The position numbers and the translations under genes are program-made. This document shows, in pieces, positions 43,901 to 53,266 of a DNA stretch of 64,000 nucleotides; within the stretch, counting starts at the first letter, position 1, and every line of letters starts with the position of its first letter. Below the pieces are notes generated by a model. It was not told the DNA's origin, searched no databases, and was given only the letters and a program-made list of their open reading frames with translations. The stretch is from Shewanella sp. UCD-KL12 (GTDB lineage Bacteria > Pseudomonadota > Gammaproteobacteria > Enterobacterales > Shewanellaceae). Where the stretch lies: contig NZ_MPHJ01000013.1 in NCBI RefSeq assembly GCF_001957125.1, positions 1 to 64,000 of the forward strand, read 5' to 3'.

Positions 43901-44377
43901 GTGATGAGAACAGTTGTTGTCAGTTTTTCCTTAATTGGATTGTCAGTATTGCTCTTCAATGCTGCGTTCACTATTGCTATCCCTGCACAAGAGTATTCAT
44001 GCCTGAATGCTAGTTACTTTCTTGTTGATAAATCGGAGAAAAAATTGGAGCGGGATAGGCTTATTGCATTCTATTTACCAAATGAAACAGAATTTTTCCC
44101 ACTTGGTAGTAGGTGGATAAAGTTGTTGGTTGGAATGCCGGGAGATGAAGTAGTTATCACTGAGAATTCTGTAACTGTAAATGGGCATGAGTACGTTAAC
44201 AATATGAAGTTGCTGCTTATGAAACTAAAGATGGATAGGTCTGAAGTTGAACGAAAAATTACTTTAGGTAGTAACGAATACTTCATGGTTGGCGAAACTC
44301 CACTTTCTTACGACTCAAGGTTCTGGGGCGTAATTTCTGAGGAAAATGTAATAGGGAATGCATATGCGATTTTATAG
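43901..44377 (+). CDS. trhF: TrhF-like S26 signal peptidase of the transfer system
   Basis: A 158-residue S26-family protein with an N-terminal membrane anchor (residues 5-27). The region after it, SCLNASYFLVDK, corresponds to the catalytic-Ser segment of TraF/TrhF peptidases; RWIKLLVGMPGDEV carries the Lys of the Ser-Lys dyad, and SYDSRFWGVI is the box E ending. In F-like systems of the SXT/IncC group TrhF processes pilin or another exported subunit. It overlaps the TraW fusion gene by about 20 bp. Its order before traW-traU-traN matches SXT-type elements. Confidence 0.85.
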   Translation: MMRTVVVSFSLIGLSVLLFNAAFTIAIPAQEYSCLNASYFLVDKSEKKLERDRLIAFYLPNETEFFPLGSRWIKLLVGMPGDEVVITENSVTVNGHEYVNNMKLLLMKLKMDRSEVERKITLGSNEYFMVGETPLSYDSRFWGVISEENVIGNAYAIL

Positions 44378-45533
44378 TTTAGTTGGTATTACTCTTTCTT
44401 TATTGAGTTTGCATATAGCTTCTGCGCCTGTTCCACCAGCTGGAATGACACAACATGAAGCGATGGAGCTTGCAGAGAAGAACGGATGGTTTGAAGGCTT
44501 AAACCTAACTGGCACAGGTGAGCAAAAAGCATCTTCTAAAGACGTGAGCGCCTTTATGGATAATGCAAAGAAGCAAGTCCAGGCCATTTCTAAGTCTGCT
44601 ATTGAGCTGCCAGATGCTGAAACAAGGCCGGGTTCACCAATCATGATGTTTGTTAGCTTATCTATGCCTAGAGCATCATTGAAAGATGCATTTAAAAACG
44701 CTTCAAGCTCTGGCACTACGGTTTACATAAACGGCATGTTTGAAGGTGATAAGCACATCATGGATACAATGATGCGGTTAGAAGTTATCGCTAAAGATAT
44801 GACGATTAAGCCTAATGTCAAATTTGGGCCTACTTGGTTCAAAAAGTACAACATACAACGAGTACCAGCTTTAGTTTATGACAACGAATTAAAGCAAATA
44901 GTCATGAAGGGACTAACCCAGATTAGTTTTTTTAGAGATAAGTTGTCTGAAACTACGAAAAGCATAGATCTTGGAGATTATGGAGCGACTTTTCCAGTTG
45001 AAGAGGAGTCGTTGATAGAGCAAATCCGTAAGTTAATGGAGAAGATGGACTGGGAGTCCAAAAAGCAGGCTGCAGTTGATAATTTTTGGAAAAAGAGAAA
45101 CAACACTCTCCTAGAAACCACACTAGAAGACCACACTTATTATATTGATCCAACAGTAAAAATTCAAAAAGACATTATCAATAAAGCTGGAGTTGTATTG
45201 GGAAGGGCGGGGCAAACTATCAATCCATTGACAAGCTCACCCGGTGCTTATTTAGGCATGTATATCGTAAATCCATTAGATCCTCGTCAATTAAAATGGC
45301 TCGACTCATACATTGGAAAATTTGATTACCGTGATCAAATCATCATAACCCAAGTGGATAATCAACGTGGCTGGGACCACTTAACCGAGCTAAGAAACCG
45401 TTATCAACGGAACATATATTTATTGGAAAAGGAGCTTGTAGCTAAATTTGCACTTAAAGCTGCACCTTCAAGAGTATCAATCGAAAAAGCATTTCTTCGT
45501 ATTGATGAAATAGGGATGAGGGATTTGAAATGA
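44358..45533 (+). CDS. traW: TraW with N-terminal TrbC domain (F-type transfer)
   Basis: A 391-residue exported protein (signal peptide residues 1-23; the ATG at 44364 is an alternative start). Residues about 90-200 form a TrbC-type thioredoxin-like domain (MMFVSLSMPRASLKDAFKNA ... RVPALVYD). Residues about 250-391 are TraW: RNNTLLETTLEDHTYYIDPT, GQTINPLTSS, VNPLDPRQLKWLDS and IYLLEKELVAKF. The fusion is also known in SXT/IncC-type systems. The protein acts in the periplasm in pilus assembly with TraU and TrbC partners. It overlaps the previous gene and, by an ATGA, the next small gene. Confidence 0.9.
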   Translation: MHMRFYSLVGITLSLLSLHIASAPVPPAGMTQHEAMELAEKNGWFEGLNLTGTGEQKASSKDVSAFMDNAKKQVQAISKSAIELPDAETRPGSPIMMFVSLSMPRASLKDAFKNASSSGTTVYINGMFEGDKHIMDTMMRLEVIAKDMTIKPNVKFGPTWFKKYNIQRVPALVYDNELKQIVMKGLTQISFFRDKLSETTKSIDLGDYGATFPVEEESLIEQIRKLMEKMDWESKKQAAVDNFWKKRNNTLLETTLEDHTYYIDPTVKIQKDIINKAGVVLGRAGQTINPLTSSPGAYLGMYIVNPLDPRQLKWLDSYIGKFDYRDQIIITQVDNQRGWDHLTELRNRYQRNIYLLEKELVAKFALKAAPSRVSIEKAFLRIDEIGMRDLK

Positions 45534-45676
45534 GGTTAATTACTATTCCCTTGAGCATTATTGCTGGGATCTTTCTCACGCTAACTTACCCAGATGTAGC
45601 TTTCATGATTCTTGATAATTTCATGGTTCTAGTTGACTGGTTATTTCAGTACTTAAAAGCCTTTTTTGAGGGGTAA
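45530..45676 (+). CDS. Small membrane protein (48 aa) between traW and traU
   Basis: An ATG overlapping the traW stop (ATGA at 45530-45533) opens 48 codons ending at 45676, 7 bp before the traU start. The product is very hydrophobic (residues 4-23 and 28-42), most likely an inner-membrane peptide. The four-base overlap and close spacing argue that it is translated with its neighbours. No name can be given. Confidence 0.6.
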   Translation: MRLITIPLSIIAGIFLTLTYPDVAFMILDNFMVLVDWLFQYLKAFFEG

Positions 45677-45683
45677 GGTTTCA

Positions 45684-46706
45684 ATGAAACTTATTAAATG
45701 TTTTGTATTAATTGCTTCAATCATGGCCTGTGGTTCTGCAAATGCTTCTAACACAAGCAATCTATGTAAGGATGCTGAAATTTGGACAAAGATCTTGGAC
45801 CAAATCTGTTGGAGCTGCTTTACGGAAGGGTTGTCATTAATGGGGATTGGTAAGAAACCTGAAGGGGCAAGTGGTAATAATCCTGTTTGTGCTTGTAATG
45901 ATAACCTCGGGGTGCCGTATGTTGGCACCAAACTCTCATATTTTGCACCTTTACGATTAATTGAAACAGTTAGAACTCCTTGGTGTTCTCCTACTTTAGG
46001 GGGGATAACGCTGCAAGATGATTATACTGGGATAGGTTTCTCAAGTGGATCTTCCTCATTTTGGCAGACTCATTATTTTGCTTTTCCGTTAATGGAAATG
46101 CTGGAGATCTTATACATAGATTGCCATCAAGATGGTTACATAGACTTAGATTTGATGTTCTTATCTGAAGTGGACCCTACTTGGTCAAATGATATCCTTG
46201 CTCTTCTTCTTTCACCTGAAGCAATACTATTTGCCACTCCTTTGGCTACACCGTGGTGTGCATCTGATTGCGCTCTGATTTCAGCAGATAAAGCCCCCGA
46301 ATCCACATTTGGCTGTGCGGGTTGTGATGGTCATCTGTATCCATTTACTGGCAGGGTAGCTGGTCAAACGGACACAGTTGCTCAAACTAGTTTGGTTGCA
46401 CAGCGTATGGTTAGTTCACTGCATCGAAAAGGACTGTCAAAGAAGACGATGGGTGAGGAGGCTGTATGTAAGTCTACTTACGCACCGTTTACTCCTAGGT
46501 CTCAATACAAGTTCAGCATGATATTCCCAAGAGCTGAAGCTGATGAAACTAAAAATGATGTCTCTGGTTGTTGTCATCCTATGGGGCAATCTACAAATCT
46601 GTGGTGTTTGCCTGTAGGGGGGAGAATGAGACCCGGTATGGAAGATGCCGTTTACATGTTATGGCAATACAAAGAGTGTTGTTTAAGCCTATCAGGTGGG
46701 AGTTAA
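45684..46706 (+). CDS. traU: TraU, F-type mating-pair assembly protein
   Basis: Start at 45684 (MKLIKCFVLIAS) with AAGG upstream; 340 residues including a signal peptide cleaved near ANAS. The TraU family is clear from CWSCFTEGLSLMGIG, PVCACNDNLGVPYVGTKLSYFAPLRLIE, YIDCHQDGYIDLDLMFLSEVDPTW, and the 14 or more conserved Cys. TraU is a periplasmic component needed for F-type DNA transfer. Its stop overlaps the traN start (TAATG). Confidence 0.95.
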   Translation: MKLIKCFVLIASIMACGSANASNTSNLCKDAEIWTKILDQICWSCFTEGLSLMGIGKKPEGASGNNPVCACNDNLGVPYVGTKLSYFAPLRLIETVRTPWCSPTLGGITLQDDYTGIGFSSGSSSFWQTHYFAFPLMEMLEILYIDCHQDGYIDLDLMFLSEVDPTWSNDILALLLSPEAILFATPLATPWCASDCALISADKAPESTFGCAGCDGHLYPFTGRVAGQTDTVAQTSLVAQRMVSSLHRKGLSKKTMGEEAVCKSTYAPFTPRSQYKFSMIFPRAEADETKNDVSGCCHPMGQSTNLWCLPVGGRMRPGMEDAVYMLWQYKECCLSLSGGS

Positions 46707-49700
46707 TGACCACCATGAAGACAATCGCTTGCTGGAAAGTCGGTGTTACTTATTTTACCTCCTTTTGTATGTTGGCTGGTGGTCTTCATTGGGCTTTCTT
46801 TTTCACCATTGTTGGCGCCGTAAGCTCGTTTGATGTTTATGCAGTCGATGAACTCAAGAATAAACTTGAACAGAAGTATGATCTATCGACGGCTAAGAAT
46901 GTAGATGGAGTTGATCTTTATAATAAAGTATTAAGTAAAAATACTAATGGAGGAACATCAAATCCAGCTTTAGAGCAAGATCTAATAAATACTGATTACG
47001 GACCAGGACAAGCTTTAGAGTTTGACCAGTATCCAGTAGTAGATTTTGATGCTGAATTTAGGAGTTACTTAAGTGATGGCCTTGGGGTTGAAGCTAAAGC
47101 TCCAACTATGACAAATGGCAATATCGATGCAGAATATTATGAAAAGGCAGGAGTTAAGATAGAGCGAGATGCAAATGGTAACTTGGTGAGTACCAGCGTT
47201 CCTATCAGTGAGCGAGGTGTTAAGAAAAGCAGTATTCATTCGAGCGAAGCATTTAGTTCACAACAAGATAGACCTGATGCTGAGTTTAATGCACCAAGTA
47301 ATTATGGTGATGAAGATGCCTATATTGAAGACATGCGAGCCCAGTATATTAATTCTGGTACTGGTAAAACAATGGAGTCTGAAGCGTATAGGGCAATTAT
47401 AAAAGCTTCAACAGATAATCCTGCTCAAGTAATAAACTCTGATGCGTACTTTCTTGATGCCGGCAACAAAGCTTTATCTGATGCTGCAAACGGTGAAGGC
47501 ATTTGGTCCCAAACATGTAAAGATGAAACTATTGTAGAAACTGATATTAAACAGATCCCTATTTGGGAAAATAAGATCTGTGCTCAACCAAACCATCAGA
47601 ATATGGACTTTTGCGAAGTTACAAGAGTGCTAGAGTCAAATCCTCAATATATTCAAGGCAAAACACCTCAATATGTTGAGGTATATACCCAAAACCCTGA
47701 AGGCTGTGCAGATAGGTTAGGGTGGCGCCCAGAGTGTCCACCAAATACTGATTGTATGCAGCCACCAGTAAGTAAGGTTAGGTCTTACAGTTCATCCATG
47801 AGTGCTCAAAAGACCTCTATGAGTGTACAAAGCGTTTCTGCTTTGAGTGTTCCCTCTGAAACTGGCTCCAAGAAATCTTCAATGAATGCCCAAAAGACTT
47901 CTATGAGAGTACAAAGCGTACCCGTATCTAGTGGTTCTTCAGTAACTAACTTAAAGCAGTCCAATGCAAGATCACTTTTATCGGGTCAGTCAAACGGGTC
48001 AGCAATATTATCGGTTAGCCCAATGGCGGCATCAGGAAGTGGCTATCCTATAAGACCGTATGATGAGTCTGCGGCCAGCAGATGGGAAACAGTTTCAGGT
48101 AGCTGTAGTCATGTCGGTAATGGGGGGATAATTTGTACGTATAAAGGAAACGGATATGTAGGGGTATTCGATGGGCAAGCATATAAAGCTACTCAATGTT
48201 CATTTGACCAACAAAACGAAATGTCAGTAAGTTCAACATGCTTATTTGTTCCTTTTATATGTGCACCAACTGAGATGCCATCATTTCAAGATATTTATAA
48301 TAAAAATGACCAAGTTGGTGAAAACGGACCTATTAAGAATGTTGGTGGGTATGATTATGTACCGACTAACTGTCAAGGTGTAAGCCCACATGCACCAGAT
48401 ATAATGGGGTGTGATTATCAACTCGCATGTCTTAAAACCCCTGTCTGTGAAGTTACAAGTATTTGTGAGGGCTACACGCCTCAATTCCCTGTAGATGATT
48501 TTTGTACTTTTGATGAGTGGGAGATCATAGACCAAGGGACATACAATTATAATGAAAAAGTCATTAATCAGATTTCAAAAATGTTTGCTGGAGATCCAAA
48601 TCCTGGGCCTTGGTATGGCGGTGATGAAAATGGAAATGATCAATATCAAGTTGCAACATGGAAAATTAATGCAAAAGGCTATAGTTGTGATCCGCTTCGA
48701 ACCAATGAATATTGTGTTGATGTGCTAAACGAAGATACCCAGCAATTTGAGGAGCAATGTTATACCTATGAAGAGTTCAAAGCTTTAGAGGGAAACTGTC
48801 AACAATTTAAGGACAATCAGAGATGCGAGAAAACAGGTAGCAGTTGTGCAGAAGGCTGGTTTAACTCAAAAACTGGTATCTGTTATATGTATACCGATGA
48901 TTATCGCTGTGATGTTTCAAATCCCTTGGAAGTTACCAAAACAACTACAAAGAACGTATGTGCAGCGATGCTACCTTGTATGGGGAATGATTGTAATATT
49001 GGTGAAGATGAAGCAAGTGATGATTTTGAAAAAGCGGTATTGATGGGGAGTGTTGCACAAACTGTTGATGATGATGCTTCCTGTGTAGGTGAAGATCCAA
49101 ATACGTGTGAAATATTCCCTGGTGAGGAAAAGTATTGTTCTTGGGAATTAAGCGGTCTTGGTAATAACTGTTGCGAATCACCAGAAGGGGTCAATTACCT
49201 CGAAATGGCAGCTCTCGGCTATAAAATGATGCAAACTGATGCTTTCAAAACGGTGAGCTCAAACCTAGGATCATATGTTCCTGACGCGGTAGGTGGGATG
49301 TATACAGACTTTACGAATATGATTGCAGATGGATGGAATGCTGGCTCTAAAGTCGTCGTAGACTTTACTAGCTCTATCATGGGTGACACTGAAGTTATTA
49401 ACAGCGCCGCAGAGTCCGTTAGCTCTGGTGCGGCATCCGCATCTGAAGCTGTCTCAACAATGCTTCACTCAATGCAGCAAAATGTGTACTCATTCATCAA
49501 TGGTGCGTTGCCGGAAGAGTTAGCCTCATTAATGTTTCAAGAGGCTACTGCAGAAATGGTAGATCAAGGTGCCGCACAAGCAGGTGACTTAGTTCTAGGG
49601 GAACTGGCCAGTACCATGATGAGTATTGTGAGCTTCGTCGGGTTGATCTACACCATATACAATGTGGTTAAGTTGCTTGCAAATCTCTTAACTCAGTGTG

Positions 49701-50233
49701 ATGAAGTTGAGCAAGATATGGGGGTAAAGTTAGCCCAAAGACAATGCTTTAAGGTCGGGAACAAGTATTGTGCTGAAGATATTCTAGGGGTTTGTTATTT
49801 AAGACGCCAAAATTATTGCTGCTTTTCCTCTATATTGTCACGAATCATTGCTGATCAAGGCTCTAAGCAAATTGGCAAAAATATGAATGGTTGTCCTGGG
49901 TTTACAATAGAAGAGTTTGGAACCATAGACTTTGATAGGTTAGATTTATCTGAGTGGTTATCAACCATGTATGAATCCGATATCTTATCAACGTCAGGCT
50001 ATGATGTTGAAAGATTAACTGGAACAGGCCGAACTTACGGTAATGTTGATTGTAGTAAGAGTGAAGATCCAGAATGTGTGGATTCTGAGCGTAAAAATGC
50101 AAATGAAAGGGCTAATGAGCAGTTTAAAGAGGGAATGAGTGATGATACGAATCAGCTTAAAGAGACATTTAGCCCTGAACAAGTGGATTGCTCCATTTAT
50201 CCAAGGCCATTAATTTGTGAAATGGGGGGGTGA
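46706..50233 (+). CDS. traN: TraN, mating-pair stabilisation protein
   Basis: A 1175-residue exported protein; the ATG at 46706 overlaps the traU stop. Signal peptide-like hydrophobic segment at residues about 18-40. More than 50 Cys, concentrated at residues 270-830 and again in CDEVEQDMGVKLAQRQCFKVGNKYCAEDILGVCYLRRQNYCCFSSILSRI, the conserved C-terminal TraN block with GCPGFTIEEF. A hydrophobic segment in SIVSFVGLIYTIYNVVKLLANLL precedes it. An imperfect 84-bp tandem repeat at 47793-47925 encodes two 28-residue units (SMSAQKTSMSVQSVSA-like). TraN sits in the outer membrane and contacts the recipient cell. Confidence 0.92.
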   Translation: MTTMKTIACWKVGVTYFTSFCMLAGGLHWAFFFTIVGAVSSFDVYAVDELKNKLEQKYDLSTAKNVDGVDLYNKVLSKNTNGGTSNPALEQDLINTDYGPGQALEFDQYPVVDFDAEFRSYLSDGLGVEAKAPTMTNGNIDAEYYEKAGVKIERDANGNLVSTSVPISERGVKKSSIHSSEAFSSQQDRPDAEFNAPSNYGDEDAYIEDMRAQYINSGTGKTMESEAYRAIIKASTDNPAQVINSDAYFLDAGNKALSDAANGEGIWSQTCKDETIVETDIKQIPIWENKICAQPNHQNMDFCEVTRVLESNPQYIQGKTPQYVEVYTQNPEGCADRLGWRPECPPNTDCMQPPVSKVRSYSSSMSAQKTSMSVQSVSALSVPSETGSKKSSMNAQKTSMRVQSVPVSSGSSVTNLKQSNARSLLSGQSNGSAILSVSPMAASGSGYPIRPYDESAASRWETVSGSCSHVGNGGIICTYKGNGYVGVFDGQAYKATQCSFDQQNEMSVSSTCLFVPFICAPTEMPSFQDIYNKNDQVGENGPIKNVGGYDYVPTNCQGVSPHAPDIMGCDYQLACLKTPVCEVTSICEGYTPQFPVDDFCTFDEWEIIDQGTYNYNEKVINQISKMFAGDPNPGPWYGGDENGNDQYQVATWKINAKGYSCDPLRTNEYCVDVLNEDTQQFEEQCYTYEEFKALEGNCQQFKDNQRCEKTGSSCAEGWFNSKTGICYMYTDDYRCDVSNPLEVTKTTTKNVCAAMLPCMGNDCNIGEDEASDDFEKAVLMGSVAQTVDDDASCVGEDPNTCEIFPGEEKYCSWELSGLGNNCCESPEGVNYLEMAALGYKMMQTDAFKTVSSNLGSYVPDAVGGMYTDFTNMIADGWNAGSKVVVDFTSSIMGDTEVINSAAESVSSGAASASEAVSTMLHSMQQNVYSFINGALPEELASLMFQEATAEMVDQGAAQAGDLVLGELASTMMSIVSFVGLIYTIYNVVKLLANLLTQCDEVEQDMGVKLAQRQCFKVGNKYCAEDILGVCYLRRQNYCCFSSILSRIIADQGSKQIGKNMNGCPGFTIEEFGTIDFDRLDLSEWLSTMYESDILSTSGYDVERLTGTGRTYGNVDCSKSEDPECVDSERKNANERANEQFKEGMSDDTNQLKETFSPEQVDCSIYPRPLICEMGG
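47793..47925 (+). repeat. 84-bp imperfect tandem repeat inside traN
   Basis: Two copies, starting at 47793 and 47877, encode SSMSAQKTSMSVQSVSA and SSMNAQKTSMRVQSVPV within a Ser-rich low-complexity part of TraN. The period is 84 bp (28 residues), so copy number can change without a frameshift. Confidence 0.7.
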
Positions 50234-51094
50234 TTACTGGTAGTGTTTTTTTACCCAAGGATCGATTTCTGCCAATGTCTCGATTGAAATAGACGAAGTT
50301 CGTTTTGAATTCTCATGAGAAGGCTTAATAAATAAGTAAATATCCTTGTTGTTAGAAACAAATGGGAATTTTGTTCTGTTTCTAATGACTGGGGAGAAGA
50401 TATAGAATTTTTCATCTAAATCTAAAGAAAGATAGTTTGAACCAATAAAGCCTTCATACCCTATAACAGCAAACAACCCTTTGTTTCCGTTTGGAGTTAT
50501 TGATGCATATTTGATTAGCTCTGGTTTGTTGTAATGAATGAAGTTGCAGGTATCACTTTGCTTATAAGACATTAACTCATTTTTTAACTCGCAACCCTTC
50601 CCCTTAAACTCCAATAAGACTCTAGAGTCTTTGGAGTGCCTCTTTTCAACGAATGTCACCTGTTTTTTGCTTTCAGCTAAAGTAATGAACTCTTGTTCTA
50701 GGCTATCAAAAATTGATTGTATATTACCTTTCTCTTTAACGGGGTAATAAACGATATTGTAATAGGTGTGCAATGGTGCTGAACCTTGATTAGTTCCGAG
50801 CATACTAAGAAATGCACCGCTTATTCCACCACCAAATGCCGCACCGATAATTCCATCAGCAGCATAATCTAAAGCGCCTGCACTAGCATCTGCACCTTCT
50901 GGCACTTTGGCATCTTGCAGCCCTTTATGAAAGCCTAAAGAACCATCAACTACGTTCATTGCGAAACTCATGTTTGAGTTGTAAACAAAGTCGTTACTAG
51001 ATTGAGGTTGACTTGGATCTGTAGATGCACACCCTACGAGTAAGGTTGATGTGATAAGAGTGGTTGCAAATGCTTTCAAGGTAAATGCTTTCAT
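50234..51094 (-). CDS. Lipoprotein of unknown function
   Basis: A 286-residue lipoprotein: signal peptide with lipobox LLVGC (Cys22). Residues about 70-100 (DYAADGIIGAAFGGGISGAFLSML) form a Gly/Ala-rich hydrophobic segment. The rest is beta-rich with two further Cys. It is on the opposite strand to traN and its stop abuts the traN stop, so it belongs to the accessory island rather than to the tra operon. It may be a surface-exclusion or envelope protein; there is no sequence match to TraT that I can see. Confidence 0.6.
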   Translation of the reverse strand: MKAFTLKAFATTLITSTLLVGCASTDPSQPQSSNDFVYNSNMSFAMNVVDGSLGFHKGLQDAKVPEGADASAGALDYAADGIIGAAFGGGISGAFLSMLGTNQGSAPLHTYYNIVYYPVKEKGNIQSIFDSLEQEFITLAESKKQVTFVEKRHSKDSRVLLEFKGKGCELKNELMSYKQSDTCNFIHYNKPELIKYASITPNGNKGLFAVIGYEGFIGSNYLSLDLDEKFYIFSPVIRNRTKFPFVSNNKDIYLFIKPSHENSKRTSSISIETLAEIDPWVKKHYQ

Positions 51095-51126
51095 TGATTC
51101 TTCTCTTTCTTATTGAATATACACAA

Positions 51127-51154
51127 ATGATATAGGCGATATACAAACACGCTA
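51127..51154 (-). promoter_or_regulatory. Promoter motif, TAGC variant
   Basis: Minus strand: TAGCGT (51154-51149), 16-bp spacer, TATCAT (51132-51127), 32 bp upstream of the lipoprotein ATG. Confidence 0.45.
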
Positions 51155-51385
51155 CCCTTAAACTAAGGCAGAACGCCTACTCAGAACTTCCAATGTTTAT
51201 TTAACACATTCATTTCCAAATATTACCATAACTCAATGAGATAATTGAAAAACTGATTAGCATTGCAAAATAGTACATCCAGAATCACCTTTTACTCTAG
51301 CCTTGATGGTAATTTTCAGTAATTAGTAAACCTACCATTGCTTAAATAACTAATTTGAAGCAACGGAATAAGCAGAAGTGGTTAT

Positions 51386-53266
51386 ATGGGCCTTAGTCTT
51401 GAGCAGCATGGTGTGTCAGTTAATACCGATTTTCATAATTTAGTGATTGCATTACCAGGGTCAGGTAAAACCTTCACGATGATTAGCTTTATCAATAATG
51501 TTGTGTCTGATCCAAATGCCCAATTACTTGCACTAACTTTTACGAATGCAGCTTCTTTAGAGATGAAAGCTAGAGTTGGGAAGACAATCAAAGGGGCGAG
51601 ACGGAAACAAGTCTACATAAGCACATTTCACTCTGTGTTGATCCAAATGATTAAGCGAATACCCAGTTTAGCAGCAAGGGAGCAGATTATGGGCTCATCA
51701 GAGCGTAATTATAACTACTTTATTTATAAGCAAATGTTAGGAATTTACAGTATAGACAGGGAACCATTAACAGACGGAGCAAAGCCTTTTAAAGCCGCTG
51801 AAAAAAAGGGTATGTTTGCTATGGTCAGTAGGATAGTCAAAAATCGAATTCTAAAGCTTAAATCTGTACCTTGCGAAGAGTCTGAGCGGTTCATGTCGGT
51901 AATGGGGTTCGACTATTTCTCATTCTATGAGCAAAAACTTGAGGAGTTAAACATTTGGCCTCTTGATTATATGTGCTTTGATGTAACTAGGCGCCTTGTA
52001 AGAGGAGAGATTGAACCTTTTCAATGTTCACATTTGGTGGTGGACGAATACCAAGATACTGATGATATTCAATATGAGTGGATAAAAGCACATGCACACA
52101 ATGGGACATTATTAACGGTTGTAGGTGATGATGATCAGGCAATTTACTCTTGGCGAAACTCACTAGGAATTAAAGGCATCGAGAGGTTTAGGAAAGATTT
52201 TAATCCGTCTTATCATACGTTAAGCATGTGTTACCGTTGTCCTCCTGAAATTCTTCATGCAGCTGAAAATGTTGTACTTAACAATGTATCTCGTATCGAT
52301 AAAGAAATGAATACTCTTGGTGATACATCAGGGAGTATGTATTTGGTTCCTGCAAGTGATGAACTGGATGAGGTTTCATTCATTATTTCAGCAATGCGTA
52401 AGCATCATCTTGAGTCACGAGCGATTCTAACTAGGACTAATAAGCAGTTAGATGAGATTGAGGGGCATCTTAAGGTCCATAACATTCCATATAAGCGTTT
52501 GAACGGAACGTCCATTTGGCAAAATGCTAATTTATTTTTCTGGGTACAATTATTATTTACGATAATTGAACCATCTAAATCAACTCATTTGAAAAGTGTG
52601 CTGGTGGCATTGCACGAAGATCAGGAAGCGATATTTGATATTTTGAGAAAATCAAATGGCCTTGGATTTTCACATGTTGAGGATGAAATGCTGTGGACGC
52701 AGATTACCAATAATCTACATGATATGTGTCGAACTTATGGCAACTTTGGTACAGAGTTAAACAGTGTGAAAATAATTGAAATGGTTGAATATGTTGGCCA
52801 ATCATTCTCTGATGCACTAACGAAACAACAAAACGACTTTCTAGATATTTTTAAAAATTTAATAAATGGTTTGAAGGGGGACTTTAGCCAGCGGATTGAC
52901 TATATGATTGAGCTATCTTCTAGGCGAGAAACTAAAGAGCTCGATGATAATGTTGTAATACTCAATTCGTTCCATGGTGCAAAAGGACTTGAGTGGGATG
53001 TAGTATGGCTTGCTGGGATCAATGAAGATAAGCTACCGCTTCAAATGAAGAATATATCAGTGGAAAATATCAACTTTGATGAAGAGAGGCGGCTTTTGTT
53101 TGTGGCAATGACTCGCGCAAAAAGAGACCTGTATCTATCTTGGTACTCTGCAGCGCTCCCTTCACAATTTTTAATTGAAGCGTTCCCAGAAGAAATGTGC
53201 AAGCTAGTTACCCTGAGCCCGGATGTCGTCGAACATTCAAGTTTGGAACTCGACAATGAAGACTAG
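51386..53266 (+). CDS. UvrD/Rep-like SF1A helicase
   Basis: A 626-residue superfamily 1 helicase. Motif I ALPGSGKT (residues 22-29), Ia LTFTNAASLEMKAR, STFHS, motif II VVDEYQDTDDIQ near 218-229, motif III VVGDDDQAIYSWRN, motif IV CYRCPPEI, motif V NSFHGAKGLEWDVVWLAG and motif VI DEERRLLFVAMTRAKRDLYLSW are all intact. It should unwind DNA 3' to 5' with ATP. It is shorter than UvrD (720) and lacks its C-terminal tail. It is next to the CBASS operon but 556 bp upstream of it, so a role in defence is only suggested by location; UvrD-like helicases do occur in several defence systems. Confidence 0.9.
   Translation: MGLSLEQHGVSVNTDFHNLVIALPGSGKTFTMISFINNVVSDPNAQLLALTFTNAASLEMKARVGKTIKGARRKQVYISTFHSVLIQMIKRIPSLAAREQIMGSSERNYNYFIYKQMLGIYSIDREPLTDGAKPFKAAEKKGMFAMVSRIVKNRILKLKSVPCEESERFMSVMGFDYFSFYEQKLEELNIWPLDYMCFDVTRRLVRGEIEPFQCSHLVVDEYQDTDDIQYEWIKAHAHNGTLLTVVGDDDQAIYSWRNSLGIKGIERFRKDFNPSYHTLSMCYRCPPEILHAAENVVLNNVSRIDKEMNTLGDTSGSMYLVPASDELDEVSFIISAMRKHHLESRAILTRTNKQLDEIEGHLKVHNIPYKRLNGTSIWQNANLFFWVQLLFTIIEPSKSTHLKSVLVALHEDQEAIFDILRKSNGLGFSHVEDEMLWTQITNNLHDMCRTYGNFGTELNSVKIIEMVEYVGQSFSDALTKQQNDFLDIFKNLINGLKGDFSQRIDYMIELSSRRETKELDDNVVILNSFHGAKGLEWDVVWLAGINEDKLPLQMKNISVENINFDEERRLLFVAMTRAKRDLYLSWYSAALPSQFLIEAFPEEMCKLVTLSPDVVEHSSLELDNED

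Noticed and set aside
48945..49194. Two minus-strand frames, one His-rich, inside traN
   Set aside because: They are antisense to the conserved Cys-rich coding sequence of traN and have no ribosome-binding site.
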